Shown piece by piece: positions 16,610 through 25,641 of a DNA stretch of 64,000 bases. This stretch comes from Mojavia pulchra JT2-VF2 (GTDB lineage Bacteria > Cyanobacteriota > Cyanobacteriia > Cyanobacteriales > Nostocaceae). The notes beneath the pieces were generated by a model that did not search any database, had not been told where the DNA came from, and saw only the letters and a list, made by a program, of their open reading frames with translations. Every line of letters starts with the position of its first letter. The stretch's first letter is position 1. Position numbers and translations under genes: made by a program. The stretch covers positions 103,112 through 167,111 of the forward strand of contig JAHHHN010000014.1 in NCBI GenBank assembly GCA_019359325.1. Reading direction: 5' to 3'.

Positions 16610-18805
16610 GTGTCTCATTCTATTTGGGTTGTTGGTGGTAGCCGCAGTGGTAAGACAGCTCGCTTAGTCGAGCAGTTTTGCAGTTGGGTGCAAGGCGACA
16701 ATAACGGCAAGGAATTATTTTATACTAAAAAAAAGGAGCAAAAAACAGGTAAGCAATTACCAAAAGTATTGGATCTTCGGCAAACAGAACCAGGACTTTT
16801 GCTTCTGGCTGCTAATGATGATAACCGCCGAGAATTAGGAGATAGAATTGTTACTGCAACCTTGGGTAAATATCCGGTTCGCGCCAAAACACCATTGGGT
16901 TTTTTTCAAGATGAAGTTATTTTATTTTGGCCATTATTAATTCAGTCGTTGCAGCTGAGGGCACAATTTCCTGTTAGATTACGCCCAGAAACTGAGCAAG
17001 AATTAGCCACTAAACTCTGGCGTTCCCAGTTAGACGAAGAAACTTTGCGTCGGGCTGGAGTGAATGAGTATCGTTTAGTGCGTCGCATTCTAGATTTACT
17101 GCAATTAGCTGCATATAGTGGCATAAATTGTGATCAAATTACCCAGATTTTGGCAAGTGGCTTAGGAGAGAACGCTATAAATCTAGAGCCGGAATTTCTA
17201 GGATCTTTGCTGCTAGATTGGCGCAATTGGTGTTTAGACAGGGGGTTGCTAACCTATGGCATTATTACGGAACTCTACAGTCAGCATTTGTTAACTAATC
17301 ATAATTATCAACAGCATTTAGTGAAACGCTATCAGGCATTACTGGCAGATGATGTGGATGATTATCCTGGTGTAGCACGTCAGCTGTTCGAGTTGCTATT
17401 AGAGCAAGGTACAGTAGGGGCATTTAGCTACAATCCTGATGGTGCAGTGCGATTGGGATTAGGAGCAGATCCTGACTACCTAGAAGGATTAGCAAGGCAT
17501 TGTCAAGTAGAAAGTTTGATTGGGCCACCCCCTGATTCCTTAGCAATTCGGTTGGCTACGCCGATGGTGGAATTAGCTATAGAGCCGTTGGTGATGTTGA
17601 ACTTACCAGAAACGGTACAGTCAATTCAAACTACCTCCCGTGCCCAACTGTTACGGCAAACAGCAGAGGTGATTGTGAATGCCATCAAGTCGGGGCAAGT
17701 AGAACCAGAAGAAGTAGCAGTCATTGCACCAGGTTTGGATGCGATCGCTCGTTATACCCTAATAGAAATCCTCAACAAGCAAAACATCCCGGTAGAAGCC
17801 CTTAACGACCAACGCCCCTTAATTAGCTCACCTGTGATTCGGGCATTACTTACCATACTAGCCTTAGTTTATCCAGGTTTGGGACGTTTAGTAGATCGAG
17901 ATGCTGTGGCAGAGATGCTTGTGGTATTGAGTAGAAGGCGAAAAGCACTAGACAACTCTCCAGAACAAGGTACTCAAAACTCAGCAATCCATACAGAAAT
18001 TGACCCTGTACGCGCTGGTTTAATTGCAGATTACTGCTTTGAGCCGCATCCTGATCGCCCTAACTTGTTAAGCGTAACTACATTTGAGCGTTGGGATCGA
18101 ATTGGCTATGCAGCCACAACAGCTTATAGTGAAATATTACAGTGGTTAGAAAAGCAGCGATCGCAACAAAAACAGCGTCTGATCCCCAGCCCAATTTCTC
18201 TGTTATACCTAGCAATTCAGGACTTTCTGTGTAAAGACAGCAATCCCCCTTATGACGAACTAGCAGCCTTACGGGAATTGTTGGAAACTGCTCAGCACTA
18301 CTGGGAAATTAATACCAGACTCCAACAAACCAATTCCCAATTATCTTCACTCAGTACCCCTGAAGCCACCATTGCCGAATTTATTCAACTTCTACGGCGT
18401 GGTACGATTACAGCCAACCCTTATCCTTTGCGTCCCATCGGCACAGCCAGAAAAGCTGTCACTTTAGCAACCATCTTCCAATATCGTTCTAGTAGAAGAA
18501 TTCACCGCTGGCATTTCTGGCTAGATGCTGGTTCCCCTTTGTGGGCAAAAGGTGGCGCGGCTACTCTGTTCGGCGCACCCTTGTTTCTGCAAGAAAGGCT
18601 AGGCGTACCCTGGACAGCAGAAGATGACCAATTAGCGCAAGAACAGCGATTGCAAAGAATTTTGGCAGATTTACTTTCCCGTGTCACAGAAAAAGTCTAT
18701 TTGTGTCATAGCGATTTAGCTGTAAGTGGGCAAGAACAAATAGGGCCACTGTTACCTTTAGTCAATGCCTGCGTCTCGGTTATTTCTGAAGCTGCTGTTA
18801 CTTAA
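16610..18805 (+). CDS. P-loop recombinase-family protein (AddB/UvrD-like)
   Basis: The 731-residue protein begins IWVVGGSRSGKTARLV, a Walker A motif at residues 9-16. Later segments (VAVIAPGLDAIARYTLIEIL, PVEALNDQRPLISSPVIRAL) resemble the C-terminal helicase core of UvrD/AddB-like DNA repair proteins, and cyanobacterial relatives are usually labelled recombinase family protein. A Walker B or the AddB iron-sulfur cysteine cluster is not evident, so nuclease activity is doubtful. Start GTG 16610 has AAGGAGAG upstream. A terminator follows. Assignment beyond a P-loop ATPase is inference. Confidence 0.65.
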   Translation: MSHSIWVVGGSRSGKTARLVEQFCSWVQGDNNGKELFYTKKKEQKTGKQLPKVLDLRQTEPGLLLLAANDDNRRELGDRIVTATLGKYPVRAKTPLGFFQDEVILFWPLLIQSLQLRAQFPVRLRPETEQELATKLWRSQLDEETLRRAGVNEYRLVRRILDLLQLAAYSGINCDQITQILASGLGENAINLEPEFLGSLLLDWRNWCLDRGLLTYGIITELYSQHLLTNHNYQQHLVKRYQALLADDVDDYPGVARQLFELLLEQGTVGAFSYNPDGAVRLGLGADPDYLEGLARHCQVESLIGPPPDSLAIRLATPMVELAIEPLVMLNLPETVQSIQTTSRAQLLRQTAEVIVNAIKSGQVEPEEVAVIAPGLDAIARYTLIEILNKQNIPVEALNDQRPLISSPVIRALLTILALVYPGLGRLVDRDAVAEMLVVLSRRRKALDNSPEQGTQNSAIHTEIDPVRAGLIADYCFEPHPDRPNLLSVTTFERWDRIGYAATTAYSEILQWLEKQRSQQKQRLIPSPISLLYLAIQDFLCKDSNPPYDELAALRELLETAQHYWEINTRLQQTNSQLSSLSTPEATIAEFIQLLRRGTITANPYPLRPIGTARKAVTLATIFQYRSSRRIHRWHFWLDAGSPLWAKGGAATLFGAPLFLQERLGVPWTAEDDQLAQEQRLQRILADLLSRVTEKVYLCHSDLAVSGQEQIGPLLPLVNACVSVISEAAVT

Positions 18806-18822
18806 GTGGCTGGATTTAACTC

Positions 18823-18850
18823 ATCCCACCCCTTGAAGGGATGGGATTTT
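18823..18850 (+). terminator. Terminator after the recombinase-family gene
   Basis: ATCCCA (18823-18828) and CCCTT pair with AAGGG and TGGGAT (18842-18847) around a tiny loop, with one mismatch. TTTT follows and a longer T-run comes shortly after. Confidence 0.75.
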
Positions 18851-19236
18851 CACCATTTTTTTTGATTATCTTTACTAAAAATTTATCTATTATTACTTTT
18901 TTTTTATCGAGGCTTTATATAGCCTCGGTTTCTGCAACTAAATATTTATTACATTAGTACCCTAGAGAGATAACTTACGTTAAGCAAAAATCTCAAAAAA
19001 TATTTGGATTAATTGAATTATTTAAACGGCAAAAATAGATAACTTTTATATATATGGCAGTGTATTTAATGTTTCGTTAACTACAAAAAAATAATCAAAT
19101 ATTATACAGCTAAATGCCATTTTGCAACAAGTTGCTAAAAACTAACTAACTACAAAATTACGTATAAAAAATTGTTCTATAACAAAATCAAATTTGTAAG
19201 TATCAGTTTTTTGAGATTACTAAATCCACTGTTGCA
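18851..19236. other. AT-rich intergenic region upstream of the cyanoexosortase
   Basis: About 390 very AT-rich bases with no gene or strong repeat. A small hairpin, GAGGCTTTATATAGCCTC (18910-18927), is visible. It probably contains the promoter of the downstream gene. Confidence 0.4.
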
Positions 19237-20088
19237 ATGAACATTACTGACCTCAACTTCCCCAAACTTCTCAAAAACGAACCATTCTGGATCTTAAGTA
19301 TTGCTGCTGGGCTACAGGCCATTTGTCTCACATTGGTTTGGAAGGCTGATGATACTGGCCATTTGGGAATGAGTATTCTGTTTTTGTGCGCCGCAGGTTC
19401 CCTATTGTGGGACAAACGCCATACGTTGCGCTTCGAGAGCGATGTCTTCTCTAGCATAGTAGGCTCGCTTTTAATTGGTTGGGTACTATGGCAAAGTACT
19501 TCTCAAAATTTAGAGTATACTCTTCGTCTTTTGCCCTTTACTTCTGCAATTGGTGTCAGCTTATTGGCTTCTGGCTTTAAAGGATTAAAGCAATATTGGG
19601 AGGAATTGATTATCCTGTTTTTCTTGGGAGTCCCCAATGTAATTGCCGATTTATTAATTGATATTTCGCCTTTAAGTGCCAAATTTGCTACTTTGATTTT
19701 GTGGTATTTAGGCTTTGATGTTGCAATTGATGGGATCAATATTTATTTACCAACCGGCAGCGTCAAGGTTGTTCATAGTTGTTCTGGCATAGATACCATC
19801 AACTATATGCTAGGCATATCCGTGATTGCTTTAGTAATGTTCCCCGTCTCCCGAAGTAAGAGGTTCTTTGTGCCACTTGTCGCTATTATCCTGGGATTTG
19901 TAAGCAATGCAATTCGGATTGCTATGCTAGCAGTGATGGTAGGCATCAACCAAGCTGCCTTTGAAAGTTGGCACGGAGGGCAGGCTTCTTATTTTTACGC
20001 TATGTTAAGCATCGTGATATTCGGGCTGTTCTATATGTTGCTGCTGAAGCAAGAAGAACGGCAAGCACAAAATACCGAAAAGTCTTAA
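19237..20088 (+). CDS. Cyanoexosortase (exosortase/archaeosortase family)
   Basis: The 283-residue protein has about eight hydrophobic helices. The exosortase catalytic residues are in order: Cys in VVHSCSGIDTINYM, Arg in FVSNAIRIAML and His in ESWHGGQASYFY. Exosortases are thought to cut and transfer proteins bearing a C-terminal PEP-CTERM-like tripartite tail during export. Cyanobacterial exosortases often have a small associated gene downstream; here the next gene is msrA and no sorting-signal substrate was found in this window. The subclass (A, B or C) was not determined. Confidence 0.85.
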   Translation: MNITDLNFPKLLKNEPFWILSIAAGLQAICLTLVWKADDTGHLGMSILFLCAAGSLLWDKRHTLRFESDVFSSIVGSLLIGWVLWQSTSQNLEYTLRLLPFTSAIGVSLLASGFKGLKQYWEELIILFFLGVPNVIADLLIDISPLSAKFATLILWYLGFDVAIDGINIYLPTGSVKVVHSCSGIDTINYMLGISVIALVMFPVSRSKRFFVPLVAIILGFVSNAIRIAMLAVMVGINQAAFESWHGGQASYFYAMLSIVIFGLFYMLLLKQEERQAQNTEKS

Positions 20089-20220
20089 AGTTTAATCTTA
20101 ATAATTTTCGAGAATAACTCTGGATTGTCTGTTGCTGCAAACTCAATCCCCAGCGATCGCCAGAGTAGTTAAAATATTAAGTAAGGTAAAGAAATTTATG
20201 AGAAATCAGCATCAAAATCA

Positions 20221-20886
20221 ATGGCATTATTTGGATTTGGCAAGAAAGTAGCTATACCTACCCCTGAGGAAGCTTTACCAGGAAGATCAAAGGCTATACC
20301 AGTACCTGCTCATCACTATGTCAATGGGAATTCCCTGAAACCTCCTTTTCCTGATGGGCTGGAAAAAGCTTTATTTGGCTTGGGTTGTTTTTGGGGAGCA
20401 GAACGCAAATTCTGGCAACTTGAAGGAGTTTACACTACCGCAGTGGGTTACGCTGCTGGCTTCACCCCCAACCCCACCTATGAAGAGGTATGTACCGGAC
20501 TCACCGGTCACAATGAGGTGGTATTGGTTGTATTTGATCCAAAAGTGATTAGTTACTCCCTACTGCTCAAAGTTTTTTGGGAAAGCCACAACCCCACCCA
20601 AGGAATGCGCCAAGGTAATGACGTTGGTACTCAGTATCGTTCTGGAATTTACGTATATTCTGAAAGCCAAAAGAAGCTAGCAGAAGCATCACGGGACACT
20701 TATCAACAAGCCATCAAAGATGCAGGTTATGGAAAAATCACCACCGAAATCTTAGATGCACCTGAGTTTTACTACGCCGAAGGTTACCATCAGCAGTACC
20801 TTGCCAAAAACCCCAATGGGTATTGTGGGTTAGGTGGGACAAATGTTGCTTGTCCTGTAGGAATTGTGGAATCACAGGTAATATGA
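20221..20886 (+). CDS. msrA: Peptide-methionine (S)-S-oxide reductase
   Basis: The 221-residue protein reduces the S-epimer of methionine sulfoxide in proteins. The catalytic motif GLGCFWGAE (Cys in GCFW) is present, followed by [22 protein letters not shown], the [15 protein letters not shown] block and [19 protein letters not shown] with a resolving Cys. Length and order fit MsrA with a short N-terminal extension typical of cyanobacteria. It acts in oxidative damage repair. It follows the exosortase by 130 bases, without obvious functional link. Confidence 0.95.
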   Translation: MALFGFGKKVAIPTPEEALPGRSKAIPVPAHHYVNGNSLKPPFPDGLEKALFGLGCFWGAERKFWQLEGVYTTAVGYAAGFTPNPTYEEVCTGLTGHNEVVLVVFDPKVISYSLLLKVFWESHNPTQGMRQGNDVGTQYRSGIYVYSESQKKLAEASRDTYQQAIKDAGYGKITTEILDAPEFYYAEGYHQQYLAKNPNGYCGLGGTNVACPVGIVESQVI

Positions 20887-20907
20887 TGTCCGGCAAATCA
20901 CCCTGAA

Positions 20908-20987
20908 TATGTCATTGCGAGTGGAACGAAGTGAAACGACGCAATCGCAAAGTTTTTGGGATTGTTACCCTTCGGTCGCAATGACGG
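20908..20987. repeat. Interspersed inverted-repeat element (GTCATTGCGAG type)
   Basis: GTCATTGCGAG near the left end is mirrored by TCGCAATGAC at the right, with GCAATCGCAAAG between. This short palindromic repeat type is widespread in bacterial intergenic regions. Non-coding. Confidence 0.6.
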
Positions 20988-21118
20988 TTATTTAAACGGA
21001 CATGATATAAGCGGCTAAAGCACCCTCTGCTCTTCTGCTATTCATGTGTAGCGGCATAAAAGCTGCTTACAAAGTAAGCCATCGTATCCATATATGAGGC
21101 GATGGTTTACTTTAATAA

Positions 21119-22114
21119 TTACCGAAAATATTTCTTGCGAAGCTTACCGTAGATGCTCTGTGTGAGTAATTTGGCAAGACGTATTTTCGTCAAACTCTTA
21201 ATATTGGATGAGTGATTAACTTTATGATCAAAAAATTCGTTTAATTCATCCAAAATTACTTGAAAACGCTTAATAATATTTTCGTGCCGATACTCTGCAA
21301 AAAACTGTTCAGGTAAGGCGGGGGTCACTGAAGAATTCAGCACTTTTAAAATGCGTTGAATATCATACTCTTTTGAATATCCAGCAATTTTATAGCAATT
21401 AAAGCCAGGATCTAAATAGTCAGACAGCCCACCATTAACACTAGAAAATACCTGACAGCCACAAGCAAGGGCTTCCATTGGTTGTAGACCAAATCCTTCA
21501 CTTACACGTTGTTGTGCCCAGTACTCAGCGGAGTCATAAAGGTAAACCTTAGCGCGATTGAAAAGTCCAGGCAAATCCTCTACATAAGAATTAACCACAC
21601 ATACATTGCACTGCTTTTGCAATGCTGGAATTAATTCTTGCATTAAATATTCAGAGGACTTTCTAGCCTGGACTAAAACATCAATATCTCGCTCTAGATG
21701 TAAATTGCGGAATTCATCAGAAATTTGATTGGGCAAATAATAAATAAGAGAGTTAGGAGCATATTGCCCCCAATATCCCATTGTATTACGACTAACAGTA
21801 ATGATGGGAATGCTTGCTGGCAAATCGAATTTGTAACCTGCACTGTGGGCATGGTAAATGACATTGTAGGATTTTAGCTTGGCAGCAAGTTTAGCAATAT
21901 CAAATCCCCAGCTAATCACAAAAATTACATCATCTAAATTATTTTGTTTAAGCAGATCATCAATAAATATTTTGTCTTTTTCTCGTTGGCGGTAAGTTAC
22001 AATATCAGCACTACAGATTTGTTGAGCCAAATTAACTGTTTTTAACTCTGCCCAAAGACCACCGCAGGCGAATTTTCCATCTGTTCCAGGCAGCAAGAAG
22101 TAAAGCTTTCTCAT
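21119..22114 (-). CDS. GT4-like glycosyltransferase
   Basis: The 331-residue protein begins MRKLYFLLPG and has the two-lobe GT-B look. The C-terminal lobe carries RVSEGFGLQPMEALACGCQVFSS, the E-x7-E motif of retaining GT1/GT4 transferases that binds the nucleotide-sugar, then NGGLSDYLDPGFNCY. The acceptor and sugar are unknown; no capsule or O-antigen genes flank it. The extreme C-terminus is rich in Lys/Arg, suggesting peripheral membrane contact. It stands alone between intergenic gaps. Confidence 0.75.
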   Translation of the reverse strand: MRKLYFLLPGTDGKFACGGLWAELKTVNLAQQICSADIVTYRQREKDKIFIDDLLKQNNLDDVIFVISWGFDIAKLAAKLKSYNVIYHAHSAGYKFDLPASIPIITVSRNTMGYWGQYAPNSLIYYLPNQISDEFRNLHLERDIDVLVQARKSSEYLMQELIPALQKQCNVCVVNSYVEDLPGLFNRAKVYLYDSAEYWAQQRVSEGFGLQPMEALACGCQVFSSVNGGLSDYLDPGFNCYKIAGYSKEYDIQRILKVLNSSVTPALPEQFFAEYRHENIIKRFQVILDELNEFFDHKVNHSSNIKSLTKIRLAKLLTQSIYGKLRKKYFR

Positions 22115-22225
22115 TAGATAATTCTCTTAAATGCCTAACGGCATAGCCATGTAGCAGTAAGTCATTATAGCGACTTTAAATGTTGTGGCAAGGATAAAAC
22201 CAGCGGACATTAGCATGGTTGTTTT

Positions 22226-22519
22226 TTAGAGAACCGATACTGGTTTTACAGTTTGCCAGAGAGCATCGACCTCAGAAGGTGTGTATGCACCTTCTGATGC
22301 AACTGTTACCATGTCTGTGAGTCGTCCAGCCAGAAACGAACGTCCAACCTTGATCAGATTCTCGTCTGGATAAGAGCGATGAACCCATAACCCAATCTCT
22401 AAAGGGTCAATTCCATCTGATTGCACCTCGAACACAACTTTATGGAATGGTTCAATAAAGCCTGGTCGGTGCTGGTCACGAAACACTTCTTTGAGGATGA
22501 TACGGGTTTCAAAATGCAT
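22226..22519 (-). CDS. Conserved-looking small hypothetical protein
   Basis: 97 residues with mixed alpha/beta character, including PFHKVVFEVQSDGIDPLEIGLWVHR. There is no signal peptide or membrane segment. The family is not recognised. GGAAGGAA (complement of TTCCTTCC at 22526-22533) is a good ribosome binding site ahead of ATG 22519. It is downstream of and co-oriented with the DUF6391 gene, 45 bases away, so the two may be co-transcribed. Confidence 0.6.
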   Translation of the reverse strand: MHFETRIILKEVFRDQHRPGFIEPFHKVVFEVQSDGIDPLEIGLWVHRSYPDENLIKVGRSFLAGRLTDMVTVASEGAYTPSEVDALWQTVKPVSVL

Positions 22520-22564
22520 GACGGGTTCCTTCCCTAATCAACAGACAAAAGAATTTTTTACTTT

Positions 22565-23293
22565 TCAGTCTTGCCAATTGACCTTTACAAAATTTGCCTC
22601 GCGCCCCCAAACGTCACGTGTACGGCTAATGTTTTCAATTTTCAGGTTGAAGGGAATGGCAGTAGTTACGTAGCGCTGTGCCATAGAACCTAAGTCAGGT
22701 GCGAGTTCAGCCGCTGTCGTAGCTGCCAATCCCAACCCTATCAATTGCTCAATTGGTCGGAACGGTAGTAACAGAGGCACACCTACAGCTAGTCCAGCTG
22801 TTAACAGCATAGCCACTGATAAATTTGTGCCGCAACGCGGATGGACAGCTAAATCCGATTCTCCACTAGTAAGACGAGATAGGGCGAGTGTGACTGCACG
22901 TCGTAAATCACTGATATTCACTTCACCGTATAGATAAAATCCCTGCTCCGTAGACAAACCACTTAATAGTTCGTTGTCAACTTGAACATTAGTGGATTTT
23001 TTTAGAGGAGTATAGGCATTTTTTGATTCACTCAAAACCCAAACAGTAGCGTGTTCTAGGGCGTGAACCTGTCGCAGCATCAAAATTTCTTTCAATCCAG
23101 GGATAAACGATAGCTGCCTAAGTAAATCAGCATCTTGCGTAGGTTGGGGAAAACCTGTAGCTGTGGCGCTGTTTTCTGTAAAAGTAGGGCGGTCTGCAAC
23201 TCTTTGAACTGCCCAAGAAAAAGGTGCTGTTAAATCAAAGTTAAAAAAGTCAAAGGGAGACGAACCACTTTGAAAAGAAGCAGGAGTATTCAT
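22565..23293 (-). CDS. DUF6391 family protein
   Basis: The 242-residue protein has the pattern I associate with cyanobacterial DUF6391: LRQLSFIPGLKEILMLRQVHALEHATVWVL, AVHPRCGTNLSVAMLL and two hydrophobic segments (LLTAGLAVGVPLLLPF and IGLGLAATTAAELAP). The His-x-x-Glu-His run (HALEHA) is conspicuous and resembles a metal-binding helix, but no activity is known to me. Probably an inner-membrane protein. It is followed at 45 bases by the small gene at 22226. Confidence 0.7.
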   Translation of the reverse strand: MNTPASFQSGSSPFDFFNFDLTAPFSWAVQRVADRPTFTENSATATGFPQPTQDADLLRQLSFIPGLKEILMLRQVHALEHATVWVLSESKNAYTPLKKSTNVQVDNELLSGLSTEQGFYLYGEVNISDLRRAVTLALSRLTSGESDLAVHPRCGTNLSVAMLLTAGLAVGVPLLLPFRPIEQLIGLGLAATTAAELAPDLGSMAQRYVTTAIPFNLKIENISRTRDVWGREANFVKVNWQD

Positions 23294-23910
23294 AGCAACA
23301 CTGCTCCCAAAGCCGATGGAGCAACATAGATTTTTCTCAAATGTAGCGCTTGAACCAAGAGATTATTGCTAATTTTTATTGATGATTGGGTAAATGCCCC
23401 AGGAATTACGCATGAAAAAAGAAAATCAAAGGTTTGGGCAAGGGGTTTAGGGGTATGAGGATATGAGAGTTTTCCGTCCATCTCAGCCCTTACAGCCGTT
23501 CCAAATACTTGATTTCTCGTTTCACTGCGTCAGTCCTGGCTTATTAATAGGACTTACGCACTCAAGCCTGAAACCTTGATCCCCCCTAACCCCCCTTCAA
23601 AAGGGGGGAACGTCTAAAGCCACGCCACTGAGGGAGTCGGGGAACCCGCAAGGGCGCAGGGCTGCCCCTTTCTAAGGGGGTTGGGGGATCTGAGTGCGTA
23701 AGTTTTAATTAATTAGCCTACCCTGGTTAATTTCGGCGCTGATTAAGGTTTGCGGTAGATGTTCACACTGGAACAAAGGCGTGAGGAGAAAAAACAGGAA
23801 TCCAGCAGCAAAATTATTTGGGCAACAAACCAAAAGAACTTGAACGTGATGACGCGATCAATGGTATCGCGGCTAAACACCATCGATACGCGCCTTGACT
23901 AGCAATCTGT
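23294..23910. other. 617-bp intergenic region containing a MITE-like element
   Basis: Apart from the element at 23549-23706, the segment has a short G-rich heptamer-like tract (about 23441-23470). A 46-codon minus-strand frame (23883-23743) was not judged convincing. Confidence 0.5.
23549..23706. mobile_element. MITE-like palindromic element, family 1, copy 2 (158 bp, with inner insertion)
   Basis: It has the same ends as the element at 12337: AGGACTTACGCACTCA (23549-23564) and TGAGTGCGTAAGT (23691-23703), an uninterrupted 13-bp inverted match (ACTTACGCACTCA). The inside again has GATCCCCC...GGGGGAT arms. Compared with copy 1 it carries about 45 extra bases (about 23620-23668) resembling other GC-rich dispersed repeats. 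Confidence 0.75.
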
Positions 23911-24174
23911 TTAATCGTTCTGGTTAGGCAGAGGGCAGCAATTGACATCATTCAAACAGACTTTACCCCACTGTAAAGCCCAGCGCACAAGAGCCACTCG
24001 GTTTTCCGTCTGGGTTTTAGTGAGAATATTGCTGATATGATTATCAACTGTACGTTTGCTAATTTCTAATTTTCCTGCAATTTCTTGGTTAGTTAAGCCA
24101 GCGGCCACTAAGTCGATAATTTGCAGTTCTCTGTCTGACAGACTAACAGGGGTCTGAGACTCGCTAGCAGCCAT
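23911..24174 (-). CDS. pedR: Small LuxR-type regulator, PedR-like
   Basis: The 87-residue protein is almost entirely a LuxR-type helix-turn-helix (residues ~11-70): LSDRELQIIDLVAAGLTNQ and ISKRTVDNHISNILTKT. There is no receiver domain. The tail GKVCLNDVNCCPLP has Cys73, Cys79 and Cys80. In Synechocystis PedR, a similarly small LuxR protein, Cys80 is the thioredoxin-sensitive residue that links DNA binding to photosynthetic electron transport. The size, tail and cysteine position support the assignment; its targets here are unknown. It is divergent from the fructokinase gene. Confidence 0.75.
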   Translation of the reverse strand: MAASESQTPVSLSDRELQIIDLVAAGLTNQEIAGKLEISKRTVDNHISNILTKTQTENRVALVRWALQWGKVCLNDVNCCPLPNQND

Positions 24175-24524
24175 GACTTATTCTATGCTCCTTAGTATAT
24201 GTACTTAATCGCTATTTCTAATTCTAGAAGATTCTTCTGTAGACAGGTGTTTCAAGTCTTAGTTGTAATACAATTGCCATTATTTTCTTTTTATTTATAG
24301 TTAATAGTAATCTAAATAACAAAATACTAGTATTAAATATAACTTTTATTTAAATAAAAAACTTCACCACTGAGGCGCAAAATTCAGGGATCAAAAGCAT
24401 ATAAATCTTATAGAAGTAGCAAAAATTGCTATTTAATTCTATGAAGGACTGGCGACAGTGGGCACAGATTATTGTAGATTTTATACTGGAAAATCTGACT
24501 TCTTAATCGAAACCCTAAAATGAA
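24175..24524. other. Divergent intergenic region between pedR-like and fructokinase genes
   Basis: 350 AT-rich bases with no gene. It should hold both promoters; no operator could be assigned. Confidence 0.4.
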
Positions 24525-25502
24525 ATGAGCAATCCCCGTGTTTTGTGCCTCGGTGAAGTTCTGTTTGATTGTTTAGCCGATCAATTGGGGCTAAAGTTGG
24601 AAGAAGTTCAGTCTTGGACTCCCTACCCAGGAGGAGCGCCAGCTAACGTAGCTTGTGCTTTGGTGAAGTTAGGAACATCTACAGGGTTTATTGGAGCCGT
24701 TGGCGAAGATGAACCAGGAAATGCACTGGTAAATTTATTACAAGAAGTAGGTGTAGATACTACAGGAGTGCAACGTCATCCCACAGCACCAACCCGTCAA
24801 GTTTATGTGGTGCGAGATTTAGCTGGCGATCGCACCTTTGCTGGGTTTGGCAAATATGATACCACCGAATTTGCCGATACGCGCCTGCAAGCTAAACAAT
24901 TGCCGGATTCACTATTTCAAGAGGCGGATTTTCTGGTTTTGGGTACTTTGGAATTAGCTTATCCTGACAGTGGTAAAGCCGTTCACCGCGCCCTAGAATT
25001 GGCAGAATATTATGACTTGAAGATTCTGCTAGATGTTAATTGGCGTCCTGTCTTTTGGCAAGATCCCAACATTGCTCGCCAAAAGATTCAGGAATCATTT
25101 AAGCGAGTCGATTTTCTGAAACTTTCCAAAGAAGAAGCGGAATGGCTATTTGATACAGCCGACCCTGGTGCAATTACTTATCGCCTGGATTCACTTGAGG
25201 GAGTGCTAGTGACAGACGGGGAAAATGGTTGTGCTTATTGTCTGGGTGAGAATGAAGGCAAATTACCTGCATTTTCGATCCCGGTTGTGGATACAACTGG
25301 TGCAGGGGATAGCTTTTTGGCAGGGTTTATCCACCAACTGCTTCAGCATGGTATTCACAGTTTGAGTGATGCAGAAACAGCAAAACGCATTGTCACCTAT
25401 GCCAGCGCTGTAGGGGCGTTAACTACCATTAAACCAGGAGCGATCGCTTCCCAACCTACCGCTGCTGAAGTTGAAGCTTTCTTAGCCTCTCATCAACTTT
25501 AA
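24525..25502 (+). CDS. PfkB-family fructokinase
   Basis: The 325-residue protein has the ribokinase/PfkB fold. Substrate-binding signature 1 is GGAPANVACALVKLG (residues ~32-46) and signature 2 is DTTGAGDSFLAGF, with the catalytic Asp in GAGD. LCLGEVLFD at the start and LLDVNWRP in the middle are typical of fructokinases, which phosphorylate fructose to fructose-6-phosphate with ATP, for example after sucrose cleavage. Specificity between fructose and other sugars is by similarity only. No sucrose genes are adjacent. Confidence 0.85.
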   Translation: MSNPRVLCLGEVLFDCLADQLGLKLEEVQSWTPYPGGAPANVACALVKLGTSTGFIGAVGEDEPGNALVNLLQEVGVDTTGVQRHPTAPTRQVYVVRDLAGDRTFAGFGKYDTTEFADTRLQAKQLPDSLFQEADFLVLGTLELAYPDSGKAVHRALELAEYYDLKILLDVNWRPVFWQDPNIARQKIQESFKRVDFLKLSKEEAEWLFDTADPGAITYRLDSLEGVLVTDGENGCAYCLGENEGKLPAFSIPVVDTTGAGDSFLAGFIHQLLQHGIHSLSDAETAKRIVTYASAVGALTTIKPGAIASQPTAAEVEAFLASHQL

Positions 25503-25641
25503 TAGGACTACGCAAAAATATTCCTTGTTGAGGCTGGGTGTCAGGGTTTAAGGGTGTGAGGGTGTATAAGATTCTTTCTATCCTCTATACCCCTATACCC
25601 CTGGCTCTGAACACCTTACCCAAACTATCGATTTTCAGTTT

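Noticed and set aside
23743..23883. 46-codon minus-strand frame beginning MVFSRDTIDRV with a hydrophobic stretch
   Set aside because: No clear ribosome binding site, no known family, and it sits next to a mobile element; possibly a decayed fragment.
25540..25625. G-rich/C-rich inverted tract after the fructokinase gene considered as a terminator
   Set aside because: It consists of heptamer-like repeats in both orientations rather than a compact stem with a T-run; probably STRR-type sequence.
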